A stretch of DNA of 64,000 nt from Pseudoalteromonas apostichopi (GCF_030297135.1 NZ_AP028065.1:558001-622000); one strand, 5' to 3'. Shown: positions 1 to 8,891, counted from the first letter of the stretch. Notes: a model not told the origin generated them from the sequence alone. A program made the numbers and translations.

Positions 1-136
1 ATGCAGACCATTCCCATGCACCGAGTAAAACAATACCGGCGGCGATATAACTAAATAGTGTTAATGGGGTATAAAAAACCAAAATAAGTGCAAGTGGTGC
101 CAACACGAGCGAGGTTAAAATTCGTTGTTTTAGCAA
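1..136 (-). CDS. cdsA: Phosphatidate cytidylyltransferase, N-terminal fragment
   Basis: Only the first 45 codons lie in the window; the gene runs off the left edge. The translation starts MLKQRILTSLVLAPLALILV and continues as hydrophobic membrane segments, as expected for CdsA, which makes CDP-diacylglycerol from CTP and phosphatidic acid in the inner membrane. The likely start is a TTG at 134-136 with AAGG about 8 bases upstream. It lies 22 bases after uppS, and uppS-cdsA is a conserved order in Gammaproteobacteria, which supports the name more than the short sequence does. Confidence 0.8.
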   Translation of the reverse strand, partial: MLKQRILTSLVLAPLALILVFYTPLTLFSYIAAGIVLLGAWEWSA

Positions 137-158
137 TGTGTGTACCTTCAACTAGTAA

Positions 159-920
159 TTAGGTCTCGGCGAGTAATTGTTTTATTTGTTCGCCTGTACA
201 ACCGAATCGTCGCTCTCTGGCAACGTAACATGCGATAGCGTCAGCAAATGCAGCTTCATTGAAGTCTGGCCAAAGCGTATCAGTAAAGTAAAGCTCAGCA
301 TAAGCCGCTTGCCATAAAAGGAAGTTACTGATGCGTAAATCTCCACCGGTGCGGATCATTAAATCAAGTTCACCTTGATCGGCCATACTCATTTGTTCGG
401 CCATGAGCTCTTCAGTAATATCTTCTGCGGCCATTTCACCGGCTGCGACTTTTTTCGCAAGCATTGTTGCGGCGTTAGTGATATCCCAACGTCCGCCATA
501 ATTAGCTGCCACGTTTAACTGTAGACCCGTATTATTACGAGTTAATTCATGGGCTGCATCAACTTTCTCGCGCAGACCTTCTGAAAAGCGTGATAAATCA
601 CCAATTATGTTTAGCTTTACATTATTTTTATGAAGCTTTTTAACTTCTTTGCCCAGTACGAATAAAAACAGCTCCATAAGCGTATTTACTTCGTCCTCTG
701 GACGTCGCCAATTTTCGCTACTAAATGCGAATAGTGTTAACGACTGTATACCTAAGCGAGTACAAAATTGCACTGATTGACGAACTGCATCAACGCCCTT
801 TTTGTGTCCGTAAACACGCGGGCGATTTTTCGCTTGTGCCCAACGTCCGTTGCCATCCATGATTATAGCGACATGCTTAGGCAAACTTTGCTGGGAAATT
901 TTATCAGCGTTAAGAACCAT
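159..920 (-). CDS. uppS: Undecaprenyl diphosphate synthase
   Basis: Condenses isopentenyl diphosphate onto farnesyl diphosphate to make the C55 lipid carrier for peptidoglycan and O-antigen synthesis; a soluble, membrane-associated enzyme. The family motif MDGNGRWA is at residues 21-28 with catalytic Asp22, and the second signature RTGGDLRISNFLLWQ is near residue 195. Starting at 920 gives 253 residues, the usual length. An in-frame ATG at 938 would add six residues (MEYSIF) but directly abuts the T-run of a terminator, and a TTG at 977 lies inside the terminator stem, so both are less likely. No clear ribosome binding site precedes any of these starts. Confidence 0.93.
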   Translation of the reverse strand: MVLNADKISQQSLPKHVAIIMDGNGRWAQAKNRPRVYGHKKGVDAVRQSVQFCTRLGIQSLTLFAFSSENWRRPEDEVNTLMELFLFVLGKEVKKLHKNNVKLNIIGDLSRFSEGLREKVDAAHELTRNNTGLQLNVAANYGGRWDITNAATMLAKKVAAGEMAAEDITEELMAEQMSMADQGELDLMIRTGGDLRISNFLLWQAAYAELYFTDTLWPDFNEAAFADAIACYVARERRFGCTGEQIKQLLAET

Positions 921-938
921 AAATATCGAGTATTCCAT

Positions 939-975
939 AAAAAAACGCCGTCTAGTATACCCTAGACGGCGTTTC
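939..975 (-). terminator. Rho-independent terminator after frr
   Basis: A perfect 13-bp stem (943-955 with 962-974), 6-base loop, followed on the minus strand by seven T residues. It sits after frr and ends directly at the first possible ATG of uppS, so uppS-cdsA would depend on read-through or a promoter inside the short frr-uppS gap. Confidence 0.9.
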
Positions 976-1042
976 AAAACTAATAAATTTAGTTGCGCCT
1001 GTTTACTTACAGAATCAGTGTCTGAAAGATAAACAGCAGCAA

Positions 1043-1600
1043 TTAGATTTCCATTAGCTCAGCTTCTTTTGCAGCTAATTGTGCATCCATCTCTTTGATG
1101 AACTTATCTGTAAGCTTTTGGATCTCGTCTTCTGCTTGACGTGCTTCATCTTCAGAAATATCTTTTTCTTTCAATAAGCTCTTAATGTCGCCATTTGCGT
1201 CACGACGGATGTTACGTACAGCAACACGGCCGCTTTCAACTTCGCCACGTACGATTTTGATTAGGTCTTTACGACGCTCTTCTGTAAGTGGAGGAAGTGG
1301 AACACGGATAACTGTACCTGCAGACATCGGGTTTAAACCTAAATCTGAAGCCATGATCGCTTTTTCTACTGCTTGCGCTAATGACTTGTCGAACACGCTA
1401 ATTGCAAGTGTACGTGAGTCTTCAATTGTTACGTTAGCAACTTGGTTTAATGGTGTGTCAGCACCGTAGTAAGACACTTGAATACCATCAAGTAATGCTG
1501 GGTGCGCACGGCCTGTGCGAATTTTAGATAATTGACTGCCTAGTGCCGCAACACTTTTTTGCATACGTTCTGACGCATCTTTTTTGATATCGTTAATCAC
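1043..1600 (-). CDS. frr: Ribosome recycling factor
   Basis: RRF works with EF-G to split the post-termination ribosome. The 185-residue length is exactly that of the family. Recognisable stretches are the N-terminal MINDIKKDASERMQKSVAAL, the central RTGRAHPALLDGI, and RVPLPPLTEERRKDLIK, with a charged C-terminal helix. It follows pyrH by 14 bases on the same strand in the conserved pyrH-frr order and is closed by a strong terminator at 939-975. Confidence 0.97.
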   Translation of the reverse strand: MINDIKKDASERMQKSVAALGSQLSKIRTGRAHPALLDGIQVSYYGADTPLNQVANVTIEDSRTLAISVFDKSLAQAVEKAIMASDLGLNPMSAGTVIRVPLPPLTEERRKDLIKIVRGEVESGRVAVRNIRRDANGDIKSLLKEKDISEDEARQAEDEIQKLTDKFIKEMDAQLAAKEAELMEI

Positions 1601-1614
1601 GGTTCAATCCTAAT

Positions 1615-2364
1615 CTATTTGCTAGTTTCATCTGAGGCTTGTGAAGAGATAAGCGTTCCTTCATCTTCGCCCATAATAACACGCTTAAGCGCGCCTGATT
1701 TATTCATGTTAAATACGCTTAATGGCATTTTGTGGTCACGCGCCAGCGTAAATGCAGCTAAATCCATAACCTTAAGCTCTTTATCAATGATTTCATTGTA
1801 GCTTAAGTGGCGATATAGTGTAGCTTCTGGGTTTTTCACTGGATCATCAGAGTAAACACCATCAACTTTAGTCGCTTTGATTACAGTATCTGCTTCAATT
1901 TCAATACCACGTAGACACGCTGCTGAGTCAGTCGTGAAGAATGGATTACCTGTACCCGCTGAGAAAATTACAACGCGGCCAGATTTTAATAGGCTAATAG
2001 CTTCTGCCCAGTTGTAAGCATCACATACACCGTTAAGTGGAATAGCTGACATTAAACGACAATTTACAAATGCACGATGAAGTGCATCACGCATTGCCAA
2101 ACCATTCATTACAGTAGCAAGCATACCCATGTGATCGCCTACTACGCGGTTCATGCCCGCTTCTGCTAATGAACCACCACGCAAGAAGTTACCGCCACCG
2201 ATAACTAAACCTACTTCTACGTCGAGCTCTACAAGTTCTTTAATTTCTTGAGCCATACGGTCAAGTACTTTTGGGTCGATGCCGAAGCCTTCGTCTCCCA
2301 TTAATGCTTCACCGCTAAGTTTAAGAAGAACACGTCTAAAAATAGGTTTACGATTGATAGTCAT
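1615..2364 (-). CDS. pyrH: UMP kinase
   Basis: Phosphorylates UMP to UDP with ATP in pyrimidine nucleotide synthesis; hexameric cytosolic amino acid kinase-fold enzyme. Seen: N-terminal RRVLLKLSGEAL (phosphate-binding loop), GGGNFLRGG near residue 60, and FSAGTGNPFFTTDSAA, all typical of PyrH. Starting at the ATG at 2362-2364 (MTINRKPIFRR) gives 249 residues, close to the usual 240; an upstream in-frame start at 2421 would add an unlikely leader that overlaps the tsf terminator hairpin. It precedes frr in the same transcription direction. Confidence 0.96.
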   Translation of the reverse strand: MTINRKPIFRRVLLKLSGEALMGDEGFGIDPKVLDRMAQEIKELVELDVEVGLVIGGGNFLRGGSLAEAGMNRVVGDHMGMLATVMNGLAMRDALHRAFVNCRLMSAIPLNGVCDAYNWAEAISLLKSGRVVIFSAGTGNPFFTTDSAACLRGIEIEADTVIKATKVDGVYSDDPVKNPEATLYRHLSYNEIIDKELKVMDLAAFTLARDHKMPLSVFNMNKSGALKRVIMGEDEGTLISSQASDETSK

Positions 2365-2394
2365 AATATTTGGGCCAGCCTTAGTAATGAGATA

Positions 2395-2437
2395 AAAAAT
2401 AACCGCGCTATGGTTACACATAAAACGCGGTTATTTT
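2395..2437 (-). terminator. Terminator after rpsB-tsf
   Basis: A perfect 12-bp inverted repeat (2395-2406 with 2426-2437, core AACCGCG/CGCGGTT, A/T-rich outer arms) between tsf and pyrH. A 19-base loop and A/T flanks on both sides make it a moderate terminator closing the rpsB-tsf operon before pyrH. Confidence 0.7.
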
Positions 2438-2515
2438 AAAGAATTTTCACCAGTGACGCAAAAGCTAATAACAGATTAATTTCATCTAATTGGCCTACGT
2501 CACTAAGTTAGAAAA

Positions 2516-3367
2516 TTACTCGCCTTTTGCAGCAGCGATTTGAGCAGCTACTTCAGCAGCGAAGTCTTCTTCTTTACGCTCGATACCTTCACCAACTTCT
2601 AAACGGATGAAGTTAGAAACAGTTGCGCCTTTCTCTTTAAGAATTTCGCCAACTGATTTTTTAGGTTCCATGATGAAAGCTTGACCAGTAAGAGAGATCT
2701 CACCAGTGAATTTCTTCATACGACCGATAACCATTTTCTCAGCGATTTCAGCAGGCTTGCCTTCGTTCATCGCGATATCGATTTGAACTGCTTTTTCTTT
2801 TTCTACAACGTCAGCTGGTACGTCTTCTGGGTTTACGAACTCAGGCTTAGACGCAGCTACGTGCATAGCAACTTGCTTAAGTGTTTCTTCGTCAGCTTCA
2901 CCAACTACAACAACACCGATACGGTCGCCGTGGCGGTAAGAAGAAAGTTTGTCACCGTCGATGTACTCAACGCGACGAACATTGATGTTTTCACCGATTT
3001 TAGCAACTAGAGCAACACGAGTTTCTTCGAACTGTGCTTTAAGTGCGTCGATGTCTGCTTTAGATTCTGCAGCAGCGTCAAGAACTTGGTTAGCGAAACC
3101 AAGGAAGTTAGCGTCTTTAGCAACGAAGTCAGTTTGACAGTTAACTTCAAGAAGTGCAGCGAAACCGTTACCTTCTTTGATTAAGATTGTACCTTCAGCA
3201 GCGATGTTACCTGCTTTTTTAGCAGCCTTTGCAGCACCGCTCTTACGCATGTTTTCGATCGCTAACTCGATGTCACCGTTAGTTTCAGTTAACGCTTTTT
3301 TACAATCCATCATGCCAGCGCCAGTACGCTCGCGTAATTCTTTAACTAGGGCAGCAGTTACAGCCAT
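2516..3367 (-). CDS. tsf: Translation elongation factor Ts
   Basis: Nucleotide exchange factor that recycles EF-Tu-GDP. The 283-residue length matches the E. coli protein. The N-terminal UBA-like helix region LVKELRERTGAGMMDCKKAL and the EF-Tu-contacting TDFVAKD motif are present. It lies 103 bases after rpsB; the gap contains a hairpin (3430-3458). The rpsB-tsf pair is a conserved operon. Confidence 0.98.
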   Translation of the reverse strand: MAVTAALVKELRERTGAGMMDCKKALTETNGDIELAIENMRKSGAAKAAKKAGNIAAEGTILIKEGNGFAALLEVNCQTDFVAKDANFLGFANQVLDAAAESKADIDALKAQFEETRVALVAKIGENINVRRVEYIDGDKLSSYRHGDRIGVVVVGEADEETLKQVAMHVAASKPEFVNPEDVPADVVEKEKAVQIDIAMNEGKPAEIAEKMVIGRMKKFTGEISLTGQAFIMEPKKSVGEILKEKGATVSNFIRLEVGEGIERKEEDFAAEVAAQIAAAKGE

Positions 3368-3429
3368 TAGAATATCCTCAATTGAATTCTGTTATAGGGA
3401 AGCGGTATAGGCCGCTTAACAAGAATAAC

Positions 3430-3458
3430 AAGTCTTCACCTTAATTAGATGAAGACTT
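3430..3458 (-). promoter_or_regulatory. Intercistronic hairpin between rpsB and tsf
   Basis: A 9-bp perfect stem (3430-3438 with 3450-3458, AAGTCTTCA/TGAAGACTT) with an 11-base loop lies between the rpsB stop and the tsf start. It lacks a strong T-run, so partial termination or mRNA stabilisation that sets the S2:EF-Ts ratio is plausible. The function is inferred. Confidence 0.5.
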
Positions 3459-3470
3459 GATGACAGCTAA

Positions 3471-4199
3471 TTACTCAGCTTCTACGAAGTCGTCTTTCTC
3501 AGCTTGAGCAACGATGTTGTTCTCACGACCTTCAGTGATCGCAGCTGATACAGCGCCTGTGTAAAGTTGGATAGCACGGATCGCATCGTCGTTACCAGGA
3601 ACGATGTAATCAACACCGTCTGGGTTAGAGTTAGTATCAACGATAGCAACAACTGGAATACCTAGGTTGTTAGCTTCACGGATAGCGATGTGCTCGTGGT
3701 CTGCATCGATAACGAAAAGCGCGTCAGGAAGACCGCCCATGTCTTTGATACCACCAAGGCTCTTTTCAAGCTTTTCCATTTCACGAGTAAGCATTAACGC
3801 TTCTTTCTTAGTTAACTTCTCGAAAGTGCCGTCTTGGCTTTGCGCTTCAAGATCTTTAAGACGCTTGATTGATTGACGAACTGTTTTCCAGTTAGTCAAC
3901 ATACCACCTAACCAACGGTGGTTCACGTAGAACTGCTCGCTTTGGATCGCTGCTTCTTTAACTGCTTCGCTTGCTGCGCGCTTAGTACCAACGAAAAGTA
4001 CTTTACCTTTGTTAGAAGCTGCGTTCGATAAGAACTTAAGTGCTTCGTTGAACATTGGTACAGTTTGCTCTAGGTTGATGATATGAACACGGTTACGAGC
4101 GCCGAAGATGAAAGGCTTCATCTTAGGATTCCAGTAACGTGCTTGGTGACCAAAGTGAACACCAGCTTGAAGCATATCGCGCATTGAAACGTTTGCCAT
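3471..4199 (-). CDS. rpsB: 30S ribosomal protein S2
   Basis: Structural protein of the small ribosomal subunit. The translation begins MANVSMRDMLQAGVHFGHQA and contains the family signature RYWNPKMKPFIFGARN and the later HRWLGGMLTNWKTV; 242 residues is normal. It heads the rpsB-tsf operon behind a strong promoter (4384-4412) and a leader of about 175 bases. In enterobacteria S2 is known to repress this operon through the leader; the long leader here is compatible with that. Confidence 0.98.
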   Translation of the reverse strand: MANVSMRDMLQAGVHFGHQARYWNPKMKPFIFGARNRVHIINLEQTVPMFNEALKFLSNAASNKGKVLFVGTKRAASEAVKEAAIQSEQFYVNHRWLGGMLTNWKTVRQSIKRLKDLEAQSQDGTFEKLTKKEALMLTREMEKLEKSLGGIKDMGGLPDALFVIDADHEHIAIREANNLGIPVVAIVDTNSNPDGVDYIVPGNDDAIRAIQLYTGAVSAAITEGRENNIVAQAEKDDFVEAE

Positions 4200-4383
4200 T
4201 TGTATAATCCTCTATAATTTAGGGTTAGGCCTCCACATATCCCATAGCACCAACACCGCAGTTAATTTGTAACTTAAGTGCACCCAAGTGTATGTGACGA
4301 TACGTGTGTGTGTTAAAATAAAATTGTGTTTGCCTTAAATACAAAAAATCAGTTAAGAATTTATTTGTAAAAAGACGGCGCGC
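4200..4383 (-). promoter_or_regulatory. rpsB 5' leader, candidate S2 autoregulatory region
   Basis: The 271-base gap between the divergent rpsB and map genes contains no supported coding region. About 175 bases lie between the predicted rpsB transcription start (near 4376) and its ATG. S2-mediated feedback through a structured rpsB leader is known from E. coli; I did not fold this leader, so its function here is inferred from position and length only. Confidence 0.45.
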
Positions 4384-4412
4384 TTTATACCATATTAAAA
4401 TTGAAAACTCAA
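4384..4412 (-). promoter_or_regulatory. Sigma-70 promoter of rpsB-tsf
   Basis: On the minus strand: -35 TTGAGT (4407-4412), 17-base spacer, -10 TATAAA (4384-4389), followed directly by a GC-rich discriminator (GCGCGCC). The discriminator is typical of stringently controlled ribosomal promoters. The transcription start would be near 4376. Confidence 0.8.
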
Positions 4413-4416
4413 CGTC

Positions 4417-4437
4417 TAGTGCAAAATTTGTGCACTA
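4417..4437. repeat. Dyad between rpsB promoter and map
   Basis: A 7-bp perfect inverted repeat (TAGTGCA at 4417-4423, TGCACTA at 4431-4437) lies immediately upstream of the rpsB -35 element and about 34 bases before map. It could be a bidirectional operator or a leader hairpin of map; no regulator is recognised. Confidence 0.4.
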
Positions 4438-4470
4438 AAAACTGACCTGAAAAACAACTTTGGAGCCTCA

Positions 4471-5256
4471 ATGAGTGCTGTGATCAAGACCCCTGAAGAA
4501 ATCGAAAAAATGCGTGTTGCCGGGCGCTTAGCCGCCGAGGTACTAGAGATGATAGAACCGCATGTGGTGCCAGGTGTAACCACAGATGAACTAAATACAA
4601 TTTGTCATGATTATATTGTCAATGTTCAAGATGCTATTCCAGCACCGCTTAATTATCACGGTTTCCCAAAATCAATTTGCACCTCAGTGAACCATGTAAT
4701 TTGTCACGGTATTCCAAATGACAAACCGCTTAAAGAAGGCGATAGTGTAAATATCGACGTGACTGTGATCAAAGATGGCTATCACGGTGATACATCTAAG
4801 ATGTTCCACGTTGGTACACCTAATATTCAAGGTAAACGCCTTGCTGAAATTACCCAAGAAAGCCTATACCTTGCAATTAAAATGGTAAAACCAGGCGTAC
4901 GCTTAGGTGATATCGGTGCTGCAATTCAAAAATACGCTGAAGGCTTTAACTACTCAATCGTTCGCGAATACTGTGGACACGGCATTGGCGCTGAATTCCA
5001 CGAAGAGCCGCAAGTGATGCACTATGGCAAAGCAGGTACTGGCGAAGTATTAAAAGCAGGCATGTGTTTAACAATCGAGCCTATGGTTAATGCCGGTAAA
5101 CGCCAATGTAAGCTACTAAAAGATAACTGGACTGTAGTAACAAAAGACCGTTCATTGTCTGCACAGTGGGAACATACACTGTTAGTGACTGAAAATGGTG
5201 TTGAAATTTTAACGCTCCGATCAGATGATACTATCGACAGGATCATCGAACACTAG
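4471..5256 (+). CDS. map: Methionine aminopeptidase type I
   Basis: Removes the N-terminal methionine from nascent proteins; cytosolic dinuclear-metal enzyme. The five metal ligands are all visible: Asp96 and Asp107 (NIDVTVIKDGYHGD), His170 (CGHGIG), Glu203 (TIEPMV) and Glu234 (QWEHTLL); His79 is the substrate-binding histidine. 261 residues, the usual length. GGAG precedes the ATG. It is divergent from rpsB and 12 bases before glnD, forming map-glnD-dapD. Confidence 0.97.
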   Translation: MSAVIKTPEEIEKMRVAGRLAAEVLEMIEPHVVPGVTTDELNTICHDYIVNVQDAIPAPLNYHGFPKSICTSVNHVICHGIPNDKPLKEGDSVNIDVTVIKDGYHGDTSKMFHVGTPNIQGKRLAEITQESLYLAIKMVKPGVRLGDIGAAIQKYAEGFNYSIVREYCGHGIGAEFHEEPQVMHYGKAGTGEVLKAGMCLTIEPMVNAGKRQCKLLKDNWTVVTKDRSLSAQWEHTLLVTENGVEILTLRSDDTIDRIIEH

Positions 5257-5268
5257 GAGCCAGCCCCT

Positions 5269-7887
5269 GTGGCATTACCCAATAAAGTAAAAAAGTTGCT
5301 CAGCCAAGCTGAGCAACTTAGCGATTATCGCGACTGTTCTAGTTATTTTTATAAATGGCTACAGAACGAATTCTCAAAACAACCCGTTAGCAACTTAATT
5401 AATGCCCGTGCTGAGTTTATCGACCGCTTATTAATTAAACTGTTTCACGATTACAACCTTGCTCACGAAAGTGACCTAGCCCTCATTGCTGTGGGAGGTT
5501 ATGGTCGAGGCGAACTGCACCCCTACTCCGATATCGACTTTATGCTGCTAGTTAGCGAGCAACCAAGTGAAGCTGTGTGTGAAAAAATTGGTCAGTTCGT
5601 TACCATGCTATGGGACCTTAATTTAGAGATTGGTCATAGTGTTCGTACGATAGAACAAGCATTAGAACAAAAACGCGAAGATGTGACATTTGCCACCAGC
5701 TTACTCGAAAGCCGATTAATCTTCGGTAATCATATCGAATTCGAAAAACTAAAAAAACACCTGCTTGATACGCCTATTTGGCGCTCAGACGAATTCTTTT
5801 TGGCAAAAGTTCAAGAGCAAAGTTTACGCCATAAAAAATGCCATGGTACGGCTTATAACCTTGAACCCAATATCAAAGAAAACCCAGGTGGCCTGCGCGA
5901 CCTACAGACCATTATTTGGGTTGCTAAAAAGCACTTTAGAGCCGAAACATTACAAGAACTTATAAATCACGGCTATCTTACTCACGAAGAATACCAAGAG
6001 CTGTCTGAATGTTTAGAAAACCTTTGGAACATTCGTTTTGCGCTGCACATCGCTGCGGGTCGCTCTGAAAACCGTTTGTTGTTCGATCATCAACCTCATG
6101 CCGCAGAAATTCTCGGCTTTGGTAGTGATGGTAAAGCCTCGGTCGAGCGCATGATGAAACGCTTATTTAGGATCATGAGCCGCGTACGTGAGCTTAACCA
6201 AATGCTGCTTTCATACTTTGAGCAAAGCATTTTACCGGGTGCAGGTGAGTTACCTGTGATTGAACTTGACCGTAACTTTGAGCGCATTGGCCATCAAATT
6301 CGTGTTAAAAATCCATCGGTATTTTTCCGCCGTGATCAGCTATTTGTGTTGTTCGAACACATTGCTGATAACCCAGAGATCACCCATATTTACCCAAGTA
6401 CCATACGCACAATGCGTCAAGTTCGCCGTCGTTTACTAGGTGATTTACAAGATTACGCCGCTTGTCGTGAGGCATTTTTACGCCTAATAAAGCATCCTAA
6501 CGGTATGGGTCGTGCATTTACCCTAATGCATAAACACGGCATTATTGCCGCCTACTTACCGCAGTGGCGTAATATCTTCGGGCAAATGCAATTTGATTTA
6601 TTTCATGCCTACACAGTGGATGAGCACACCCATAAACTGATCAACAATATTTATAAGTATTTTGATAAATCAAAAGTCAGCGAATTTCCGTTATGCAGTG
6701 AAATTGTCACTCGTATGGATAAGCCTGAGTTACTTTATTTAGCTGGTATTTTCCATGATATTGCGAAAGGTCGTGGTGGCGATCACTCAGAACTGGGCTC
6801 GGTTGATGCAATCGCATTTGCTAAGCTACACCGCTTCCCAGCATCAGATGGCAAGCTAATTTCGTGGTTAGTGGCTAATCACTTACTAATGTCGGTAACA
6901 GCGCAACGTAAAGACATAAATGACCCAGATGTGATCAAAGACTTTGCGAGTAAAGTAAAAAATGAGCGCCAGCTTGATTACTTATATTGCTTAACTTTAG
7001 CTGATATTCGCGCAACCAATGATAATTTGTGGAACGATTGGAAAAACACCCTACTTCGTGAGCTTTATTTACACACCCAGCGCGCGCTTCGTTTAGGGCT
7101 TGAAAACCCGATGGACCAACGTGACCAGATACGTGATAAAAAGCAGCAAGCCAAACAGCGCTTATTGAATCATGGCTGTAACGAAGATCAAATCGACTTA
7201 ATCTGGAGCCGCTTTAAAGCTAACTACTTTACAGCCTTTAGTGAACAGCAAATTTCATGGCATACAGAGCACTTATTGAGCTGTGATGATTTAAGCCAAC
7301 CAAGCGTTGCAGTTTCAAACACTGCAATGCATGGCGGTACGCAAGTCTTTGCCTACAGCCCTTACTCAGGCGGTTTATTCTCTCGTTTAGTCAGTGTAAT
7401 TGGTTCGAAAAAAGCGCAAATTCAACATGCACAAGTTTTGACTACGAAAGACGGCTACGTGCTATTTAGCTTTGTTATTTTAGAGGTCAATGGTGACCCT
7501 ATTGCGAGTAATCGAGCACAAGGCATTAAACGTGCATTAGATCTTGCTATTAGCGACCCGAAAAAGAAAATTCGCTTTAAGAAGAATCGCTCACAGCGCT
7601 TCAAAGACTTTAATATCAAACCAAAAATTGTGCTTAGACCACATGCTCGTAAAGATCGCAGTTTAATTGAAATTCAAGCGGTGGATATTCCGGGTCTGTT
7701 GACGAAAATAGCTGAAGTTTTCCAAGCACACTTATTACATATTCATGCCGCACGGATCACCACTGTTGGTGAGCGTGCAGAAGATTTCTTCGTGGTATCA
7801 AATAACGAATACCAAGCATTAACAGACGAAGAACAAGCTAAAATTCATCAAGCATTGCGTAAAAAACTCAACGCAGAAACCGAATAA
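5269..7887 (+). CDS. glnD: Bifunctional uridylyltransferase/uridylyl-removing enzyme
   Basis: Senses glutamine and adds or removes UMP on PII proteins, controlling nitrogen metabolism. Domains in order: nucleotidyltransferase with GGYGRGELHPYSDID at residues 76-90; HD hydrolase domain with FHDIAKG (His496-Asp497) and GGDHSE; and two C-terminal ACT domains from about residue 700 to the end, which bind glutamine. Length 872 fits the family. The start is GTG at 5269, 12 bases after map. dapD follows after 9 bases. Confidence 0.97.
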   Translation: MALPNKVKKLLSQAEQLSDYRDCSSYFYKWLQNEFSKQPVSNLINARAEFIDRLLIKLFHDYNLAHESDLALIAVGGYGRGELHPYSDIDFMLLVSEQPSEAVCEKIGQFVTMLWDLNLEIGHSVRTIEQALEQKREDVTFATSLLESRLIFGNHIEFEKLKKHLLDTPIWRSDEFFLAKVQEQSLRHKKCHGTAYNLEPNIKENPGGLRDLQTIIWVAKKHFRAETLQELINHGYLTHEEYQELSECLENLWNIRFALHIAAGRSENRLLFDHQPHAAEILGFGSDGKASVERMMKRLFRIMSRVRELNQMLLSYFEQSILPGAGELPVIELDRNFERIGHQIRVKNPSVFFRRDQLFVLFEHIADNPEITHIYPSTIRTMRQVRRRLLGDLQDYAACREAFLRLIKHPNGMGRAFTLMHKHGIIAAYLPQWRNIFGQMQFDLFHAYTVDEHTHKLINNIYKYFDKSKVSEFPLCSEIVTRMDKPELLYLAGIFHDIAKGRGGDHSELGSVDAIAFAKLHRFPASDGKLISWLVANHLLMSVTAQRKDINDPDVIKDFASKVKNERQLDYLYCLTLADIRATNDNLWNDWKNTLLRELYLHTQRALRLGLENPMDQRDQIRDKKQQAKQRLLNHGCNEDQIDLIWSRFKANYFTAFSEQQISWHTEHLLSCDDLSQPSVAVSNTAMHGGTQVFAYSPYSGGLFSRLVSVIGSKKAQIQHAQVLTTKDGYVLFSFVILEVNGDPIASNRAQGIKRALDLAISDPKKKIRFKKNRSQRFKDFNIKPKIVLRPHARKDRSLIEIQAVDIPGLLTKIAEVFQAHLLHIHAARITTVGERAEDFFVVSNNEYQALTDEEQAKIHQALRKKLNAETE

Positions 7888-7896
7888 GAGGATCTT

Positions 7897-8724
7897 ATGT
7901 CAGATTTAAAAACCATGATCGAAAACGCCTGGGACAACCGCGATAGCATCAGCCCGAGTACGGTATCAAGTGAAGTAAAACAAGCTATTATCGATGCGCT
8001 TGAATTACTTGATAGCGGCGCTGCTCGTGTTGCTGAAAAAATCAGCGGTGAGTGGGTTGTACACCAATGGTTGAAAAAAGCAGTGCTACTGTCTTTCCGT
8101 ATTCGTGACAACCAACCAATGAACGATGGTGTTAATCAGTTTTACGACAAAGTACCACTTAAATTTAGCGACTATACACCAGAACAATTTCAACAAGGCG
8201 GTATGCGTGTTGTGCCTAATGCTGTTGCACGTAAAGGCAGTTTTGTAGGTAAAAACGTGGTGCTTATGCCGTCTTATGTCAATATTGGTGCCTACGTTGA
8301 TGAAGGCACCATGGTTGATACATGGGCAACGGTTGGCTCATGTGCTCAAATTGGTAAAAATGTTCACTTATCGGGCGGTGTAGGTATTGGTGGCGTACTT
8401 GAGCCACTTCAAGCAAACCCAACTATCATCGAAGACAACTGCTTTATTGGCGCGCGTTCTGAGATTGTTGAAGGCGTTGTAGTTGAAGAAGGCGCGGTTA
8501 TCTCAATGGGTGTTTACATCAGCCAAAGCACACGTATCTATGACCGTGAAACTGGCGAAATCCATTACGGCCGAGTACCAGCCGGTGCAGTTGTTGTTCC
8601 AGGTTCTTTGCCGTCAAAAGATGGTTCGCACAGCCTATATGCTGCCATCATAGTGAAAAAAGTTGATCAACAAACTCGCGAAAAAGTAGGTATTAATGCC
8701 CTACTTCGCTCGATTGATGAATAA
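7897..8724 (+). CDS. dapD: Tetrahydrodipicolinate N-succinyltransferase
   Basis: Transfers succinyl from succinyl-CoA to tetrahydrodipicolinate in lysine and diaminopimelate synthesis; trimeric cytosolic enzyme. An N-terminal helical domain is followed by hexapeptide-repeat left-handed beta-helix sequence (GKNVVLMPSYVNIGAYVDEG, then IEDNCFIGARSEIVEGVVVE). 275 residues, standard. GAGG lies just before the ATG. Last gene of map-glnD-dapD; a terminator follows. Confidence 0.97.
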   Translation: MSDLKTMIENAWDNRDSISPSTVSSEVKQAIIDALELLDSGAARVAEKISGEWVVHQWLKKAVLLSFRIRDNQPMNDGVNQFYDKVPLKFSDYTPEQFQQGGMRVVPNAVARKGSFVGKNVVLMPSYVNIGAYVDEGTMVDTWATVGSCAQIGKNVHLSGGVGIGGVLEPLQANPTIIEDNCFIGARSEIVEGVVVEEGAVISMGVYISQSTRIYDRETGEIHYGRVPAGAVVVPGSLPSKDGSHSLYAAIIVKKVDQQTREKVGINALLRSIDE

Positions 8725-8768
8725 CAAGACTGAGCTTTAAGCCGTCAGCTTTAAGTTTTAGAGATAAG

Positions 8769-8800
8769 AAGCGCGATGCTAACTAGTTTCGCGCTTTTTT
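8769..8800 (+). terminator. Terminator after dapD
   Basis: Stem AAGCGCGA (8769-8776) with TCGCGCTT (8789-8796) followed by a T-run on the plus strand. It closes the map-glnD-dapD transcript. Confidence 0.85.
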
Positions 8801-8834
8801 ATTATCTGTAATGCAGTGATTTTTAACTAGTTTA

Positions 8835-8849
8835 TTGAGATACGCTCAA
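8835..8849. repeat. Small dyad upstream of the 132-residue membrane protein
   Basis: TTGAG (8835-8839), 5-base spacer, CTCAA (8845-8849), about 43 bases upstream of the start at 8892 and next to an A/T-rich stretch that may hold its promoter. It could be an operator; the short arms could also be chance. Confidence 0.25.
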
Positions 8850-8891
8850 AAATATGTTTTAGTATAAAAAACAAACAAAATAATAGTAAAA

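Noticed and set aside
939..977. uppS starting at the TTG at 977
   Set aside because: It would translate the terminator stem; the family length fits a start at 920.
2365..2421. pyrH starting at 2421
   Set aside because: The added residues are not part of PyrH, and the segment overlaps the tsf terminator.
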